A stretch of 64,000 nt of DNA from Streptomyces sp. NBC_00287 (GCF_036173105.1 NZ_CP108053.1:3410001-3474000); one strand, 5' to 3'; counted from the first letter of the stretch, positions 1-9,900 are shown. Numbers and translations: made by a program. Notes: generated from the letters alone by a model not told the origin.

Positions 1-1025
<1,025 letters not shown>

Positions 1026-1137
1026 GGGTCCAGGCTCGCGCCGTCCCGCCCAGCTCACCGGCGGTAAACGGACATCGCCTTCTCCGTACGTCCCATGGAA
1101 GGATGACCGAACCCACACATAACGAGGAGATGACCGC

Positions 1138-3714
1138 GTGCCTGGCACAAACCTGACTCGCGAAGAGGCGCAGCAGCGGGCGACGCTGCTCACCGTTGAC
1201 TCGTACGAGATCGATCTCGATCTCTCCGGCGCGCAGGAGGGCGGAACCTACCGGTCCGCGACCACGGTGCGCTTCGACGTCACCGAGACCGGTGCGGAGT
1301 CCTTCATCGACCTGGTCGCTCCCGCCGTGCACGAGGTCACGCTCAACGGCGATGCGCTCGACCCGGACGAGGTCTTCAAGGATTCCCGGATCGCGCTGCG
1401 CGGGCTGCTGGAGGGCCGTAACGTCCTCAGGGTCGTCGCGGACTGCGCGTACACCAACACCGGCGAGGGCCTGCACCGGTTCGTCGACCCCGTCGACAAC
1501 CAGGCCTACCTGTACACCCAGTTCGAGGTGCCGGACGCCCGCCGGGTCTTCGCCTCCTTCGAGCAGCCGGATCTGAAGGCCACCTTCCAGTTCACCGTGA
1601 AGGCGCCGACCGGCTGGACCGTCGTCTCCAACTCGCCCACGCCCGAGCCCAAGGACGACATCTGGGCCTTCGAGCCGACCCCGCGGATCTCCAGCTACAT
1701 CACCGCGCTGATCGTCGGCCCGTACCACTCCGTGCACAGCGTGTACGAGAAGGACGGGCAGTCCGTGCCGCTGGGCATCTACTGCCGGCCCTCGCTCGCC
1801 GAGTACCTCGACTCGGACGCGATCTTCGAGGTCACCCGGCAGGGCTTCGACTGGTTCCAGGAGAAGTTCGACTACGACTACCCGTTCAAGAAGTACGACC
1901 AGCTCTTCGTGCCGGAGTTCAACGCGGGCGCGATGGAGAACGCCGGCGCGGTGACCATCCGCGACCAGTACGTCTTCCGCTCCAAGGTGACGGACGCCGC
2001 GTACGAGATGCGCGCCGAGACGATCCTGCACGAGCTGGCCCACATGTGGTTCGGCGACCTGGTCACCATGGAGTGGTGGAACGACCTGTGGCTGAACGAG
2101 TCGTTCGCCACGTACACCTCCATCGCCTGCCAGGCGTACGCACCCGAGTCGCGCTGGCCGCACTCCTGGACGACCTTCGCCAACTCCATGAAGACGTGGG
2201 CGTACCGCCAGGACCAGCTGCCCTCCACGCACCCGATCATGGCCGAGATCCGTGATCTGGACGATGTGCTGGTCAACTTCGACGGCATCACCTACGCCAA
2301 GGGCGCGAGCGTCCTGAAGCAGCTTGTCGCGTACGTCGGGATGGACGAGTTCTTCCGGGGCGTGCAGGCGTACTTCAAGGCGCACGCGTACGGCAACACA
2401 CGTCTGTCGGACCTCCTCGGCGCCCTGGAGGAGACCTCCGGGCGGGACCTGAAGACCTGGTCGAAGCTGTGGCTGGAGACGGCCGGCATCAACATCCTGC
2501 GCCCGGAGATCGAGACGGACGCGGAAGGTCTCATCACCTCCTTCGCCATCCGCCAGGAGGCCCCTGCGCTCCCGGCCGGGGCAAAGGGCGAGCCCACGCT
2601 GCGCCCGCACCGCATCGCGGTCGGCCTGTACGAACGCGACGAGGCCGGCGGCAAGCTGGTGCGCGACGAGCGCGTCGAGCTGGATGTGGACGGCGAGCTG
2701 ACGGCCGTACCGCAGCTGGTGGGCAAGCGTCGTCCGGCGGTCGTCCTGCTGAACGACGACGACCTCTCGTACGCGAAGGTCCGCCTGGACGAGCAGTCGC
2801 TGGCCTTCGTGACGGAGCACCTCGGCGACTTCGAGTCGTCGCTGCCCCGCGCGCTGTGCTGGGCGTCGGCGTGGGACATGACGCGGGACGCCGAACTGGC
2901 CACCCGCGACTACCTCTCCCTCGTCCTGTCCGGCATCGGCAAGGAGTCGGACATCGGCGTCGTGCAGTCGCTGCACCGTCAGGTGAAGCTGGCGATCGAG
3001 CTGTACGCCGACCCGGTCGGCCGTGAGGCGCTGCTTACCCGTTGGACCGACGCCACGCTCGCCCACCTGCGGGCGGCCGAGGCGGGCGGCGACCACCAGC
3101 TCGCGTGGGCGCGCGCCTTCGCGGCGACGGCCCGTACGCCGGAGCAGCTGGACCTGCTGGAGGGTCTGCTGGACGGCACGCAGTCCATCGAGGGCCTGGC
3201 CGTCGACACGGAGCTGCGCTGGGCGTTCGTGCAGCGCCTGGCGGCGGTGGGCCGTTTCGACGAGACGGAGATCGCGGGCGAGTACGGGCGGGACAAGACG
3301 GCGGCGGGCGAGCGCCACGCGGCCACGGCTCGCGCGGCCCGTCCGACTCCGGAGGCGAAGGCGGAGGCCTGGTCCTCGGTCATCGACTCGGACAAGCTGC
3401 CGAACGCGGTCCAGGAGGCGGTGATCTCCGGCTTCGTCCAGACGGACCAGCGCGAACTGCTGGCGCCGTACACGGACAAGTACTTCGAGATCCTGAAGGG
3501 CATCTGGGACACCCGCTCCCACGAGATCGCCCAGCAGATCGCCGTCGGCCTGTATCCGACGATCCAGGTCTCCGAGGAGACCCTGGCGAAGACGGACACC
3601 TGGCTGTCCTCGACCGACCCGACCGCGGCCCTGCGCCGCCTGGTGTCGGAGTCGAGGTCAGGCGTGGAGCGCGCGCTGAAGGCCCAGGCGGCGGACGCGG
3701 CGGCGGCTGAGTAG
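1138..3714 (+). CDS. pepN: Aminopeptidase N (M1 family)
   Basis: 858 residues, the usual length for actinobacterial PepN, a cytoplasmic zinc aminopeptidase that removes N-terminal residues from peptides. The substrate-recognition motif GAMENAG is followed by the zinc site HELAHMWFGDL (HExxH) and the third ligand in NESFAT, with the ERAP1-like helical C-terminal domain after it. The start is a GTG at 1138 (MPGTNLTREEAQQRA), preceded by the ribosome site GAGGAGA at a good distance. It stands alone: divergent from the DUF1203 gene and ending in a strong terminator. Confidence 0.97.
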   Translation: MPGTNLTREEAQQRATLLTVDSYEIDLDLSGAQEGGTYRSATTVRFDVTETGAESFIDLVAPAVHEVTLNGDALDPDEVFKDSRIALRGLLEGRNVLRVVADCAYTNTGEGLHRFVDPVDNQAYLYTQFEVPDARRVFASFEQPDLKATFQFTVKAPTGWTVVSNSPTPEPKDDIWAFEPTPRISSYITALIVGPYHSVHSVYEKDGQSVPLGIYCRPSLAEYLDSDAIFEVTRQGFDWFQEKFDYDYPFKKYDQLFVPEFNAGAMENAGAVTIRDQYVFRSKVTDAAYEMRAETILHELAHMWFGDLVTMEWWNDLWLNESFATYTSIACQAYAPESRWPHSWTTFANSMKTWAYRQDQLPSTHPIMAEIRDLDDVLVNFDGITYAKGASVLKQLVAYVGMDEFFRGVQAYFKAHAYGNTRLSDLLGALEETSGRDLKTWSKLWLETAGINILRPEIETDAEGLITSFAIRQEAPALPAGAKGEPTLRPHRIAVGLYERDEAGGKLVRDERVELDVDGELTAVPQLVGKRRPAVVLLNDDDLSYAKVRLDEQSLAFVTEHLGDFESSLPRALCWASAWDMTRDAELATRDYLSLVLSGIGKESDIGVVQSLHRQVKLAIELYADPVGREALLTRWTDATLAHLRAAEAGGDHQLAWARAFAATARTPEQLDLLEGLLDGTQSIEGLAVDTELRWAFVQRLAAVGRFDETEIAGEYGRDKTAAGERHAATARAARPTPEAKAEAWSSVIDSDKLPNAVQEAVISGFVQTDQRELLAPYTDKYFEILKGIWDTRSHEIAQQIAVGLYPTIQVSEETLAKTDTWLSSTDPTAALRRLVSESRSGVERALKAQAADAAAAE

Positions 3715-3728
3715 TCGTACGGACACAG

Positions 3729-3759
3729 GGGGCGCCCGGTTGGGATCGGGCGCCCCTTT
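3729..3759. terminator. Intrinsic terminator after pepN
   Basis: Perfect 10-bp GC stem (ggggcgcccg / cgggcgcccc) with an 8-nt loop, followed by ttt. It lies between the convergent ends of pepN and the LysR gene and could serve both. Confidence 0.85.
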
Positions 3760-3760
3760 G

Positions 3761-4666
3761 TCATTGCCGTAGCTGTGCAGCGACCTCCCGCAGCGCGTCC
3801 AGCACCCGCCGTACCGCCGGTGAGTCCTCCCCACCCCTCCGCACCGCCGCCACCACATGCCGAACCGGCCGCTCCGCTCCCAACTCCCGCATCGCCACCC
3901 CGCCCCTCGGCACCGCAGCCATCCGAGGCACCAGCGCCACCCCCATCCCCGCCTCCACCATCGCGAGAATCGCCGTCCAGCCGGTGGCCGAGTGCCCTTA
4001 GTGCGGGGTGAAACCGGCCGCCTCACACGCCCCGCGCGTAATGTCCGACCAGGGCCCACTTCCTCCGAAGATCCAGGGCTCCGCGGCGAGATCGGCCAAC
4101 CGCAATCCCTCCACAGCCGCCCACGCATGCTCCCGCGGCAACGCCACATCCAACGGATCCGCCAGCAATGTCACCCGGGTGAACCGGGGATCCACCGCAC
4201 TCGGTGCCTGCGCGGCCAGCGACAGTGCCAGGTCCACCTCCCCGGCGCCCAGCAGCTCGTACGCCTCCCCCGCCTCGGTCTCCCGCACCTGCACCCGCAC
4301 TCCGGGATGCCCCGCCCGCAGCGCCCGCACAGCAGGAACGACCAGCGCCGGCACGGCCGTAGCGAAGGCCCCCACCCGAACCTCACCGGCCTCGCCGTGC
4401 AGATACGCCCCCAACTCCGCATCCGCCCGCTCCAGTTGCTCGAACACCGCCTCGGCATGCCGCAACACCAGCCGAGCCGCGTCGGTCAACCGCACCCCCC
4501 GCCCCCGCGCCTCCAGCAACGGCACCCCCAACTGCTTGGCGAGGTTGGTCAGCTGCTGCGACACGGCCGACGGAGTCATCCGCAGCGCCTCGGCGGTCGC
4601 GGTCACCGTCTCCCGCTCCCGCAACGTCCGCAGAATCAGCAGCTTCCGGATGTCCCACTCGACCAT
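3761..4666 (-). pseudogene. LysR-family regulator interrupted by an in-frame TAA
   Basis: One continuous reading frame of 301 sense codons, the normal LysR length, carries a single TAA at 3998-4000. Residues 1-222 contain the N-terminal HTH (ATAEALRMTPSAVSQQLTNL) and most of the co-inducer domain. After the stop the same frame continues with GHSATGWTAILAMVEAG and GVALVPRMAA, the usual LysR ending. The first stretch alone would lack the last third of the effector domain. It lies 14 bp downstream of an EamA exporter gene on the same strand and probably regulated it. Either a recent nonsense mutation or a base-call error; no frameshift is involved. Confidence 0.85.
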
Positions 4667-4680
4667 GGCCGCAACCTACG

Positions 4681-5601
4681 TCACCGCCGCGCCCCCGCCC
4701 CGAGCACCACCCCGCCCAGAATCAGCCCCATGCACAGCACCTGCGTCCACCCGACCGTCTCCCCGAGCAGCACCCAGGACAGCAGTGCCACACACACCGG
4801 CTGGAGGTAGTACACGACCCCCGCACGGGCCGCCCCGATCAACGCGATCGCCCGGTTCCAGGCGAAGAAGGCGACGGCGGAGGAGGCGACACCGACGTAG
4901 AGGAGGGGCAGGACCGTATCGGCGGTGGGTGTGAAGCCGCCCTTCACGGCAAGGCTGATCCCCTGCGCGGGCAGCAACAGGACCGTGCCCGCCAGGAACG
5001 TGGTGAACAGGAAGGCGACGCCGCCCAGTTGAGCGGGCTTGCGCCGCAACAGCGCGCTGTAGCCCGCGAAGCAACAGGCCGCCCCGATCATCCACAGATC
5101 ACCGACGGCAAAGCTCCCGCCACCCCGGACGAGCAGCAGCACCCCGCCGCACGCGACCAGCAGCCCCGCCACCCGCCGCCCACCGAGCCGCACCCCGGCC
5201 AGCCGCTCGAACACCGCCATCAGCACCGGCGAAGCGGCCATGATCATGCCCATGTTGGCGGCGGGAGTGGTCAACCCGGCCTGGTTGACGAGGGTGTTGT
5301 AGACGGTGACGCCGAGCAGCGCGGCGAGCAGCACATACCCGAGGTGCCGGCGGATCAGCGCCCGCTGCCGCCAGGCCTGCCGAGCCCCGAAGGGGGCGAC
5401 CGCCGCGAGCGCCACGATCCACCGCCAGAACGCCTGCTGCACCGGCGGCACACTGTCGTGCAACGCCCGCGAGGTGACAAAGCTGCCGGACCAGACGAGC
5501 GTGGCGAGGGCGGCAAGCGCGATACCGAGGACGGGGGCTGCCGTCCTCGGTATCGACGCGCGGGAGGTCGTACGGGAAGTCGGGTCGGCTGTGACAGCCA
5601 C
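4681..5601 (-). CDS. EamA/DMT-family transporter
   Basis: 306 residues with about ten hydrophobic helices in two EamA halves, the architecture of drug/metabolite exporters of the inner membrane. GTG start at 5599-5601, with GAAAGGACC as ribosome site just upstream. Typical motifs are the first-helix WSGSFVTSRALHDSVPP and the second-half AFFAWNRAIALIGAARAGV, ending in a WVLLGE-type helix. It is followed 14 bp later by the broken LysR gene and sits downstream of a second EamA gene on the same strand. Substrate unknown. Confidence 0.9.
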   Translation of the reverse strand: MAVTADPTSRTTSRASIPRTAAPVLGIALAALATLVWSGSFVTSRALHDSVPPVQQAFWRWIVALAAVAPFGARQAWRQRALIRRHLGYVLLAALLGVTVYNTLVNQAGLTTPAANMGMIMAASPVLMAVFERLAGVRLGGRRVAGLLVACGGVLLLVRGGGSFAVGDLWMIGAACCFAGYSALLRRKPAQLGGVAFLFTTFLAGTVLLLPAQGISLAVKGGFTPTADTVLPLLYVGVASSAVAFFAWNRAIALIGAARAGVVYYLQPVCVALLSWVLLGETVGWTQVLCMGLILGGVVLGAGARR

Positions 5602-5635
5602 AGAGGTCCTTTCGCTTCGGTGATCGCGGTGTGAT

Positions 5636-6583
5636 CTACCGTCGCAGCGCCGGACCTGTCACGTCCATCGAATCTTTTCGAGCATTCTTTGAAGCAGAAC
5701 TGAACGATCGTACGGTTCCACCCCTCCCGCTCGGCACCAGTTGCCCGGCGACCGTCGCGCCCAGCGCCAGCGCCATGCCCACCAGTTGCACCGGCGTCAG
5801 CGACTCCCCCAGCGCCGCCCAGCCGACGACCGCCGCCGTCAGCGGGGAGAGCGGGATCAGGAAGGTGACCTGGGGCGCCGTGAGGCGGCCGATGCCCCGG
5901 AACCAGAGCCAGTACGCGGCCGCCGTACCGGCAAGGGCGAGGTAGAGGTAGCCGCCGACCGCCCGGGCGTCCAGCGCGGGCGGCGCGCCCTCGACCAGGA
6001 AGGCGACCGGGGCGATCAGGAGGCCTCCGACGGTCAGTTGCCAGCCGGCCAGCGCGGTCGGTCCCGCGCCCTCGGGGCGGCCCCACTTCTTCGCCAGCAC
6101 GGTTCCGGTGGACATCGACGCGGTGGAGGCGAGGGCGGCGAGTACACCCAGCGCGTCCAGCGAACCGACCGCCTTCAGTACGACCAGGCTGACGCCGAAG
6201 GCGGCCACGGCTCCGGCGAGCAGGGCGCGCGCCGTCGGCCGCTGGTTCAGCAGGAGTGCGGAGAGGCCGAGCACGAAGAGCGGTCCGATCGAACCGACGA
6301 CCGCCGCGAGGCCTCCGGGCAGCCGGTACGCCGCCAGGAACAGCAGCGGGAAGAAGGCGCCGATGTTGAGCGCACCGAGCACCGCCGCCCGCCACCACCA
6401 GGCGCCGCGCGGCAGCACCCGGGCGAGCGCGAGGAGCAGCAGACCTGCGGGGAGGGCGCGCATCAGGCCGGTGAACAGGGGGCGGTCCGGCGGGAGGAAC
6501 TCGGTGGTGACGTAGTAGGTGGTGCCCCAGGAGACGGGTGCCAGGGCGGTGAGGGCTATGAGCGCGGGGCGGCTGGTGGCCAT
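5636..6583 (-). CDS. EamA/DMT-family transporter, MarR-linked
   Basis: 315 residues, ten predicted membrane helices, two EamA repeats (PVSWGTTYYVTTEFLPPDRP in the first). I start it at the ATG 6581-6583; a GTG three codons upstream (6592) is an alternative. The C-terminal tail of about 30 residues after the last helix is polar (Ser/Arg/Lys) and does not look like the family. It is transcribed away from a MarR gene across a perfect palindrome, so it is probably exported-substrate-inducible. Substrate unknown; purine-analogue, amino-acid or drug export are family possibilities. Confidence 0.9.
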   Translation of the reverse strand: MATSRPALIALTALAPVSWGTTYYVTTEFLPPDRPLFTGLMRALPAGLLLLALARVLPRGAWWWRAAVLGALNIGAFFPLLFLAAYRLPGGLAAVVGSIGPLFVLGLSALLLNQRPTARALLAGAVAAFGVSLVVLKAVGSLDALGVLAALASTASMSTGTVLAKKWGRPEGAGPTALAGWQLTVGGLLIAPVAFLVEGAPPALDARAVGGYLYLALAGTAAAYWLWFRGIGRLTAPQVTFLIPLSPLTAAVVGWAALGESLTPVQLVGMALALGATVAGQLVPSGRGGTVRSFSSASKNARKDSMDVTGPALRR

Positions 6584-6612
6584 GGGACGCACCCTTCGAG
6601 TAGGTCGATGGG

Positions 6613-6636
6613 AAGTAGCTTACTCCTAAGCTACTT
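6613..6636. promoter_or_regulatory. MarR-type operator palindrome
   Basis: Perfect 10-bp inverted repeat AAGTAGCTTA-ctcc-TAAGCTACTT in the 105-bp region between the EamA gene and the marR gene. Size, symmetry and location between divergent genes are those of a MarR dimer site. A weaker half-size inverted repeat (GCAAG / CTTGC) follows at 6641-6657. Confidence 0.8.
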
Positions 6637-6688
6637 TCCAGCAAGCCACTTTCTTGCGGCCGATCCTTCCAGGCCGGATACTCGGCGC

Positions 6689-7207
6689 ATGAACGCACGC
6701 CCGGAGCAGCGCAAGGACGCCGTCGACGCGATCATCGACCAGTGGGCGGCCGTACGGCCCGACCTCGACACCGCCGCGATGGAGGTCTTCGGGCGGATCT
6801 CCCGCCTGGCGCGCACGATGGGCGACCGCATGGAGAAGGCGTACGCCCGCTTCGGGATCTCCCGGGGCGAGTTCGACGTACTGGCGACCCTGCGGCGCTC
6901 CGGTGAGCCGTACACCCTCTCGCCCCGCCAGCTCTCGGCGACGCTGATGCTCACCACCGGGGGGATGACCGGCCGCCTCGACAAGCTGGAACGGGCGGGA
7001 CTGCTACGGCGCTCCCCCGACCCGCACGACCGCCGCGGGCTCCAGGTGACGCTGACCGAACAGGGGCTGAGCCTGGTCGACCGTGCGGTCGGCGCGGGGC
7101 TTGCCCTCCAGACGGAGGCCCTCGCCACCCTCGACGCGGAACAGGCCGGCCAACTGGCCGACCTGTTGAGGGAGTTGCTGGAAGGGACGCGGGAGACCCC
7201 TCACTAG
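6689..7207 (+). CDS. MarR-family transcriptional regulator
   Basis: 172 residues with a winged-helix domain in the centre: the recognition part LSPRQLSATLMLTTGGMTGR and the wing LLRRSPDPHDRRGLQVTLT, which holds the DxRxxxVxLT-like signature. ATG at 6689 is the first start giving a family-length protein; the longer frame upstream is antisense to the EamA gene. It is divergent from the EamA exporter with a perfect palindrome between them, so autorepression plus control of the exporter is the likely role. Its stop is 7 bp from the stop of the convergent monooxygenase gene. Confidence 0.92.
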   Translation: MNARPEQRKDAVDAIIDQWAAVRPDLDTAAMEVFGRISRLARTMGDRMEKAYARFGISRGEFDVLATLRRSGEPYTLSPRQLSATLMLTTGGMTGRLDKLERAGLLRRSPDPHDRRGLQVTLTEQGLSLVDRAVGAGLALQTEALATLDAEQAGQLADLLRELLEGTRETPH

Positions 7208-7214
7208 CGGAGTT

Positions 7215-8741
7215 TCAGCGCGCGAGGGCGATCCGCTCCCCCAAGTGCGCCTCCACCGCCGCTTCCACCGTCGCCGGGTCCGGGGTGTCCGCCGCCCAGG
7301 CCACGTATCCGTCGGGACGGACCAGCACCGTCGTACGGCTGCCGCGGCCGCGGTCCGTGCGGCGCTCCACTGTGAGACGGTCCTCCAGGCCCGTCTTGTC
7401 CGCGCACTCGTGCGGGGTGACCAGGACGAACCGGCCGCCGCGCAGGGCCTCGTAGAGGCGGCCGCTCTCCAGGTCCACGTCGGCGACGCGGGAGCCGGTG
7501 AGGCGGTGGGCGCCGTTGGGGGCGGCGTACCTGACGCCGATGCCGGTGATCTGGAGGGCCAGCTTGCGTCGGATCGGGTTGATGGTGTTGATGGCGGTCG
7601 TGAGCGCCGAGCGCATGGCCAGCGTCCAGGGGTACTTGACCATGGCGAGGCGGACGATGGCGCCGCTGCTGCGCTTGGCCGCCGTGCCGACCGGGTGGCG
7701 CTCGGCCTGGTAGGTGTCGAGCAGGCTGTCGTCCGCGTGTCCCTGGAGGACGGCCGTGAGCTTCCAGCTCAGGTTGGCCGCGTCCTGCATGCCGATGTTC
7801 ATGCCCTGGCCGCCGGCCGGGGTATGCACATGCGCGGCGTCGCCGGCCAGGAAGACCCGGCCCACGCGGTAGGAGGGCGCCTGCCGTTCGTCGCTGTGGA
7901 AGCGGGACAGCCACCGGGCGTCATGCATCCCGAAGTCATGGCCTGCCGCGAGCCGGGTGGCCTCCTTGACCTCCGCCAGATCGAGCGGCTCGCTCTCGGC
8001 GATGTCGTGGCCGCGCTGCCAGGCGACCACCCGGTAGTAGCCGTCGCCGAAGGACGCGAGGAAGGCGAAGGCGTCACCGACGGCGTGCACGGAGAGCAGA
8101 TCCTCGGGCGGCTCGGCCAGCCGGACGTCGGCGAGCAGGACGGAGCGGATCACCGAGCGGCCGGGGAAGGGCAGTCCGACCGCGCCGCGCACGGTGCTGC
8201 GCATCCCGTCGGCGCCGACGACGTACGCCGCCCGCAGCGCCTCGGCCGCCCCGTCGGGTCCGCGCACCTCGACCGTGACGCCGTCGGCGTCCTGGCTCAC
8301 CCCGGTCACCTCGGTCTCGTACCGGAACCGGACCCCGGCCGCGACCGCGCGCCGCTCCAGGATCCTCTCCATCTCGTACTGCGGGAGGACGACGAGGTGG
8401 TTGTAGCGGGAGGGGAGGGAGTCGAGCTCGATGGTGAGCCGGGTGAAGAGGTTGAAGCGGCTGAGGCGGGTACCGAAGTCCTCTACCTCGTCGGCGAGGC
8501 CGCGGGCGTCGAGCAGTTCGAGGGTGCGGGCGTGCACCACGAAGGCCCGGGAGAGGTTGCTGATCTTGCGGGTGCGCTTCTCGACGAGGGTGACGGGGAC
8601 GCCGGTGGCGGCGAGGTCGCCGGCCATCAGGAGACCGGTGGGGCCGCAGCCGACGACGATCACGGAGCGGGTGGGGTGGTCGGCGCCCGGGTGGGGGGTG
8701 GGGGTCGGGTCGGTGTCGATACCGATGCCGGTGCCGTTCAT
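7215..8741 (-). CDS. FAD-dependent aromatic-type monooxygenase
   Basis: 508 residues of the p-hydroxybenzoate-hydroxylase fold (group A flavin monooxygenases acting on phenols, polyketides or antibiotics, NAD(P)H-dependent). The Rossmann motif GCGPTGLLMAGDLA is near residues 33-47, the DG motif is in VVGADGMRSTVRGA, and the GD motif is FLAGDAAHVHTPAGGQGMN. A thioredoxin-like C-terminal domain holds VLVRPDGYVAW. ATG at 8739-8741 is preceded by AGGAGG. It is divergent from a TetR gene across five operator copies, so expression is probably induced by its substrate. No other biosynthetic genes are near, which favours detoxification over biosynthesis. Substrate not predictable. Confidence 0.9.
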   Translation of the reverse strand: MNGTGIGIDTDPTPTPHPGADHPTRSVIVVGCGPTGLLMAGDLAATGVPVTLVEKRTRKISNLSRAFVVHARTLELLDARGLADEVEDFGTRLSRFNLFTRLTIELDSLPSRYNHLVVLPQYEMERILERRAVAAGVRFRYETEVTGVSQDADGVTVEVRGPDGAAEALRAAYVVGADGMRSTVRGAVGLPFPGRSVIRSVLLADVRLAEPPEDLLSVHAVGDAFAFLASFGDGYYRVVAWQRGHDIAESEPLDLAEVKEATRLAAGHDFGMHDARWLSRFHSDERQAPSYRVGRVFLAGDAAHVHTPAGGQGMNIGMQDAANLSWKLTAVLQGHADDSLLDTYQAERHPVGTAAKRSSGAIVRLAMVKYPWTLAMRSALTTAINTINPIRRKLALQITGIGVRYAAPNGAHRLTGSRVADVDLESGRLYEALRGGRFVLVTPHECADKTGLEDRLTVERRTDRGRGSRTTVLVRPDGYVAWAADTPDPATVEAAVEAHLGERIALAR

Positions 8742-8773
8742 GGTGGCCTCCTGATGCCAACGCCTCCGATTTG

Positions 8774-8801
8774 CCAACGCTTGTTGGCCAACGCTCGTTG
8801 A
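8774..8801. promoter_or_regulatory. Two abutting 14-bp TetR operator copies (monooxygenase side)
   Basis: Site 1 CCAACGCTTGTTGG (8774-8787) and site 2 CCAACGCTCGTTGA (8788-8801) abut exactly. They lie over the predicted transcription start and leader of the monooxygenase gene. A half site GCCAACGCC is further down at about 8756-8764. Confidence 0.85.
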
Positions 8802-8803
8802 CG

Positions 8804-8832
8804 ACGATACGGCCCACCCCATCGGGAGTCAA
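8804..8832 (-). promoter_or_regulatory. Predicted promoter of the monooxygenase gene
   Basis: On the minus strand TTGACT (8832-8827) and TATCGT (8809-8804) are separated by 17 bp, a near-consensus housekeeping promoter. The -35 box overlaps operator site 3, and the expected start point falls in site 2. Confidence 0.7.
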
Positions 8833-8870
8833 CACTTGTTGGCCCACGCGTGTTGGCCTACGCTTGTTGG
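8829..8870. promoter_or_regulatory. Three abutting 14-bp TetR operator copies (tetR side)
   Basis: TCAACACTTGTTGG (8829-8842), CCCACGCGTGTTGG (8843-8856) and CCTACGCTTGTTGG (8857-8870) follow each other without gaps, ending one base before the tetR ATG. Together with the two copies on the other side the consensus is CCAACGCTTGTTGG. Confidence 0.85.
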
Positions 8871-8871
8871 C

Positions 8872-9471
8872 ATGACTGGAAATGAACGCAGTACCGAGAC
8901 CGATACCGGGGGTGGGGGTCGCCGACGCTCAGAGACGACCCGCACCGCGATCCTCGCCGCGGCACGCGAACGATTCGCAGCTGACGGCTATGAGCGGGCC
9001 ACCATCCGCGCCATCGCCAAGGACGCGAACATCGATCCGTCAATGGTGATGCGCTACTACGGCAACAAGGAGGGACTGTTCGCGGCGGCCGTCTCGGTCG
9101 ACTTGAAAATGCCGGATCTGAGCAGGCTGCCGCGCGGGGAGGTCGGCGAGGCGCTCGTGCTCCACTTCCTGCATCTGTGGGAGGAGAACGAGGTGCTCAC
9201 GGCCCTGCTCCGAGTCGGTGTCACCAACCAGGCCGGGGCCGAGCGGATGCAGGACATCTTCCGGGAGCAGTTGCTGCCGGTCGCCCGTCAGGTGTGCCCG
9301 GACCCCGAGCAGAGCCCGGCGCGGGCCGCGCTCAGCGCGACGCAGTTGCTCGGTCTCGCGCTGACCCGTTATGTGCTGCGGCTGCCGCCGGCCGTAGCGC
9401 TGCGCGCGGAGGAGGTGGTGGCATGGCTGGCGCCGACGGTGCAGAGGTATCTGACGGCCCCGAACCCGTGA
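8872..9471 (+). CDS. TetR-family transcriptional regulator
   Basis: 199 residues. The N-terminal HTH is clear: ILAAARERFAADGYERATIR, then IAKDANIDPSMVMRYYGNKE. The C-terminal ligand domain resembles the TetR_C type found in many actinobacterial repressors. ATG at 8872 is chosen over upstream starts because the bases before it are occupied by operator repeats up to the start codon, leaving no room for a classical ribosome site; a leaderless or short-leader transcript is likely. Divergent from the flavin monooxygenase, which it very probably represses along with itself. Confidence 0.92.
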   Translation: MTGNERSTETDTGGGGRRRSETTRTAILAAARERFAADGYERATIRAIAKDANIDPSMVMRYYGNKEGLFAAAVSVDLKMPDLSRLPRGEVGEALVLHFLHLWEENEVLTALLRVGVTNQAGAERMQDIFREQLLPVARQVCPDPEQSPARAALSATQLLGLALTRYVLRLPPAVALRAEEVVAWLAPTVQRYLTAPNP

Positions 9472-9553
9472 GCGCTTCCGGGGTGTCCCAGGCCGAGGAA
9501 GAGCCGGAACCGGAGCTGGAATCGGAGCCGGACGAGGGGCCGGAGACACAGAA

Positions 9554-9607
9554 GGCGCCGCCCCCGGCGTACGGCGGTCTGCGCGTACATGCCGTGGGGG
9601 CGGCGCC
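9554..9607. terminator. Bidirectional terminator between tetR and the small membrane protein gene
   Basis: Perfect 12-bp arms GGCGCCGCCCCC (9554-9565) and GGGGGCGGCGCC (9596-9607) enclose a 30-nt loop with a small inner stem. It lies between two convergent genes. Confidence 0.7.
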
Positions 9608-9627
9608 CTCGAAGAGTTCGGGAGAGG

Positions 9628-9900
9628 TCAGGCCTTCGCCGGTGCCTTCGCCTTCGGCTTGGTCCTGACGCGGTGGGCCTCCGCCGAGCGGTCCAGGACC
9701 ATGACGAGGCCCGTGATGACCACGAACAGGCCGATCGGGGCCACGACATACAGCCCCAGCGTCTCGATGACGCTCAGGCCCGAGCCGGGGTCGTCACCGT
9801 CGTCGGGCGTCAGCGCGAGCGCGGGGGACGACATGAGCAGCATCATCAGCGTCGTACCGGCAGCCAGGGCGCCGGCGCGCAGGGCGTTCTTCTTGTCCAC
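9628..9900 (-). CDS. Small secreted/membrane protein
   Basis: 90 residues starting at a GTG (9898-9900). Residues 1-30 form a signal peptide (basic MDKKNALRAG, hydrophobic core, ending SSPALALT). A second hydrophobic helix follows at about 47-68 (LGLYVVAPIGLFVVITGLVM), then a basic Lys/Ala/Pro tail. Predicted product: a single-pass membrane protein with the tail in the cytoplasm. It is 68 bp downstream of malQ on the same strand and may be cotranscribed. Function unknown; I recognise it only as a type of small conserved Streptomyces protein. Confidence 0.75.
   Translation of the reverse strand: MDKKNALRAGALAAGTTLMMLLMSSPALALTPDDGDDPGSGLSVIETLGLYVVAPIGLFVVITGLVMVLDRSAEAHRVRTKPKAKAPAKA

Noticed and set aside
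9423..9668. Acidic Glu/Pro-rich frame starting inside the tetR end
   Set aside because: It runs through the bidirectional terminator and into the antisense of the small membrane protein gene; no ribosome site.
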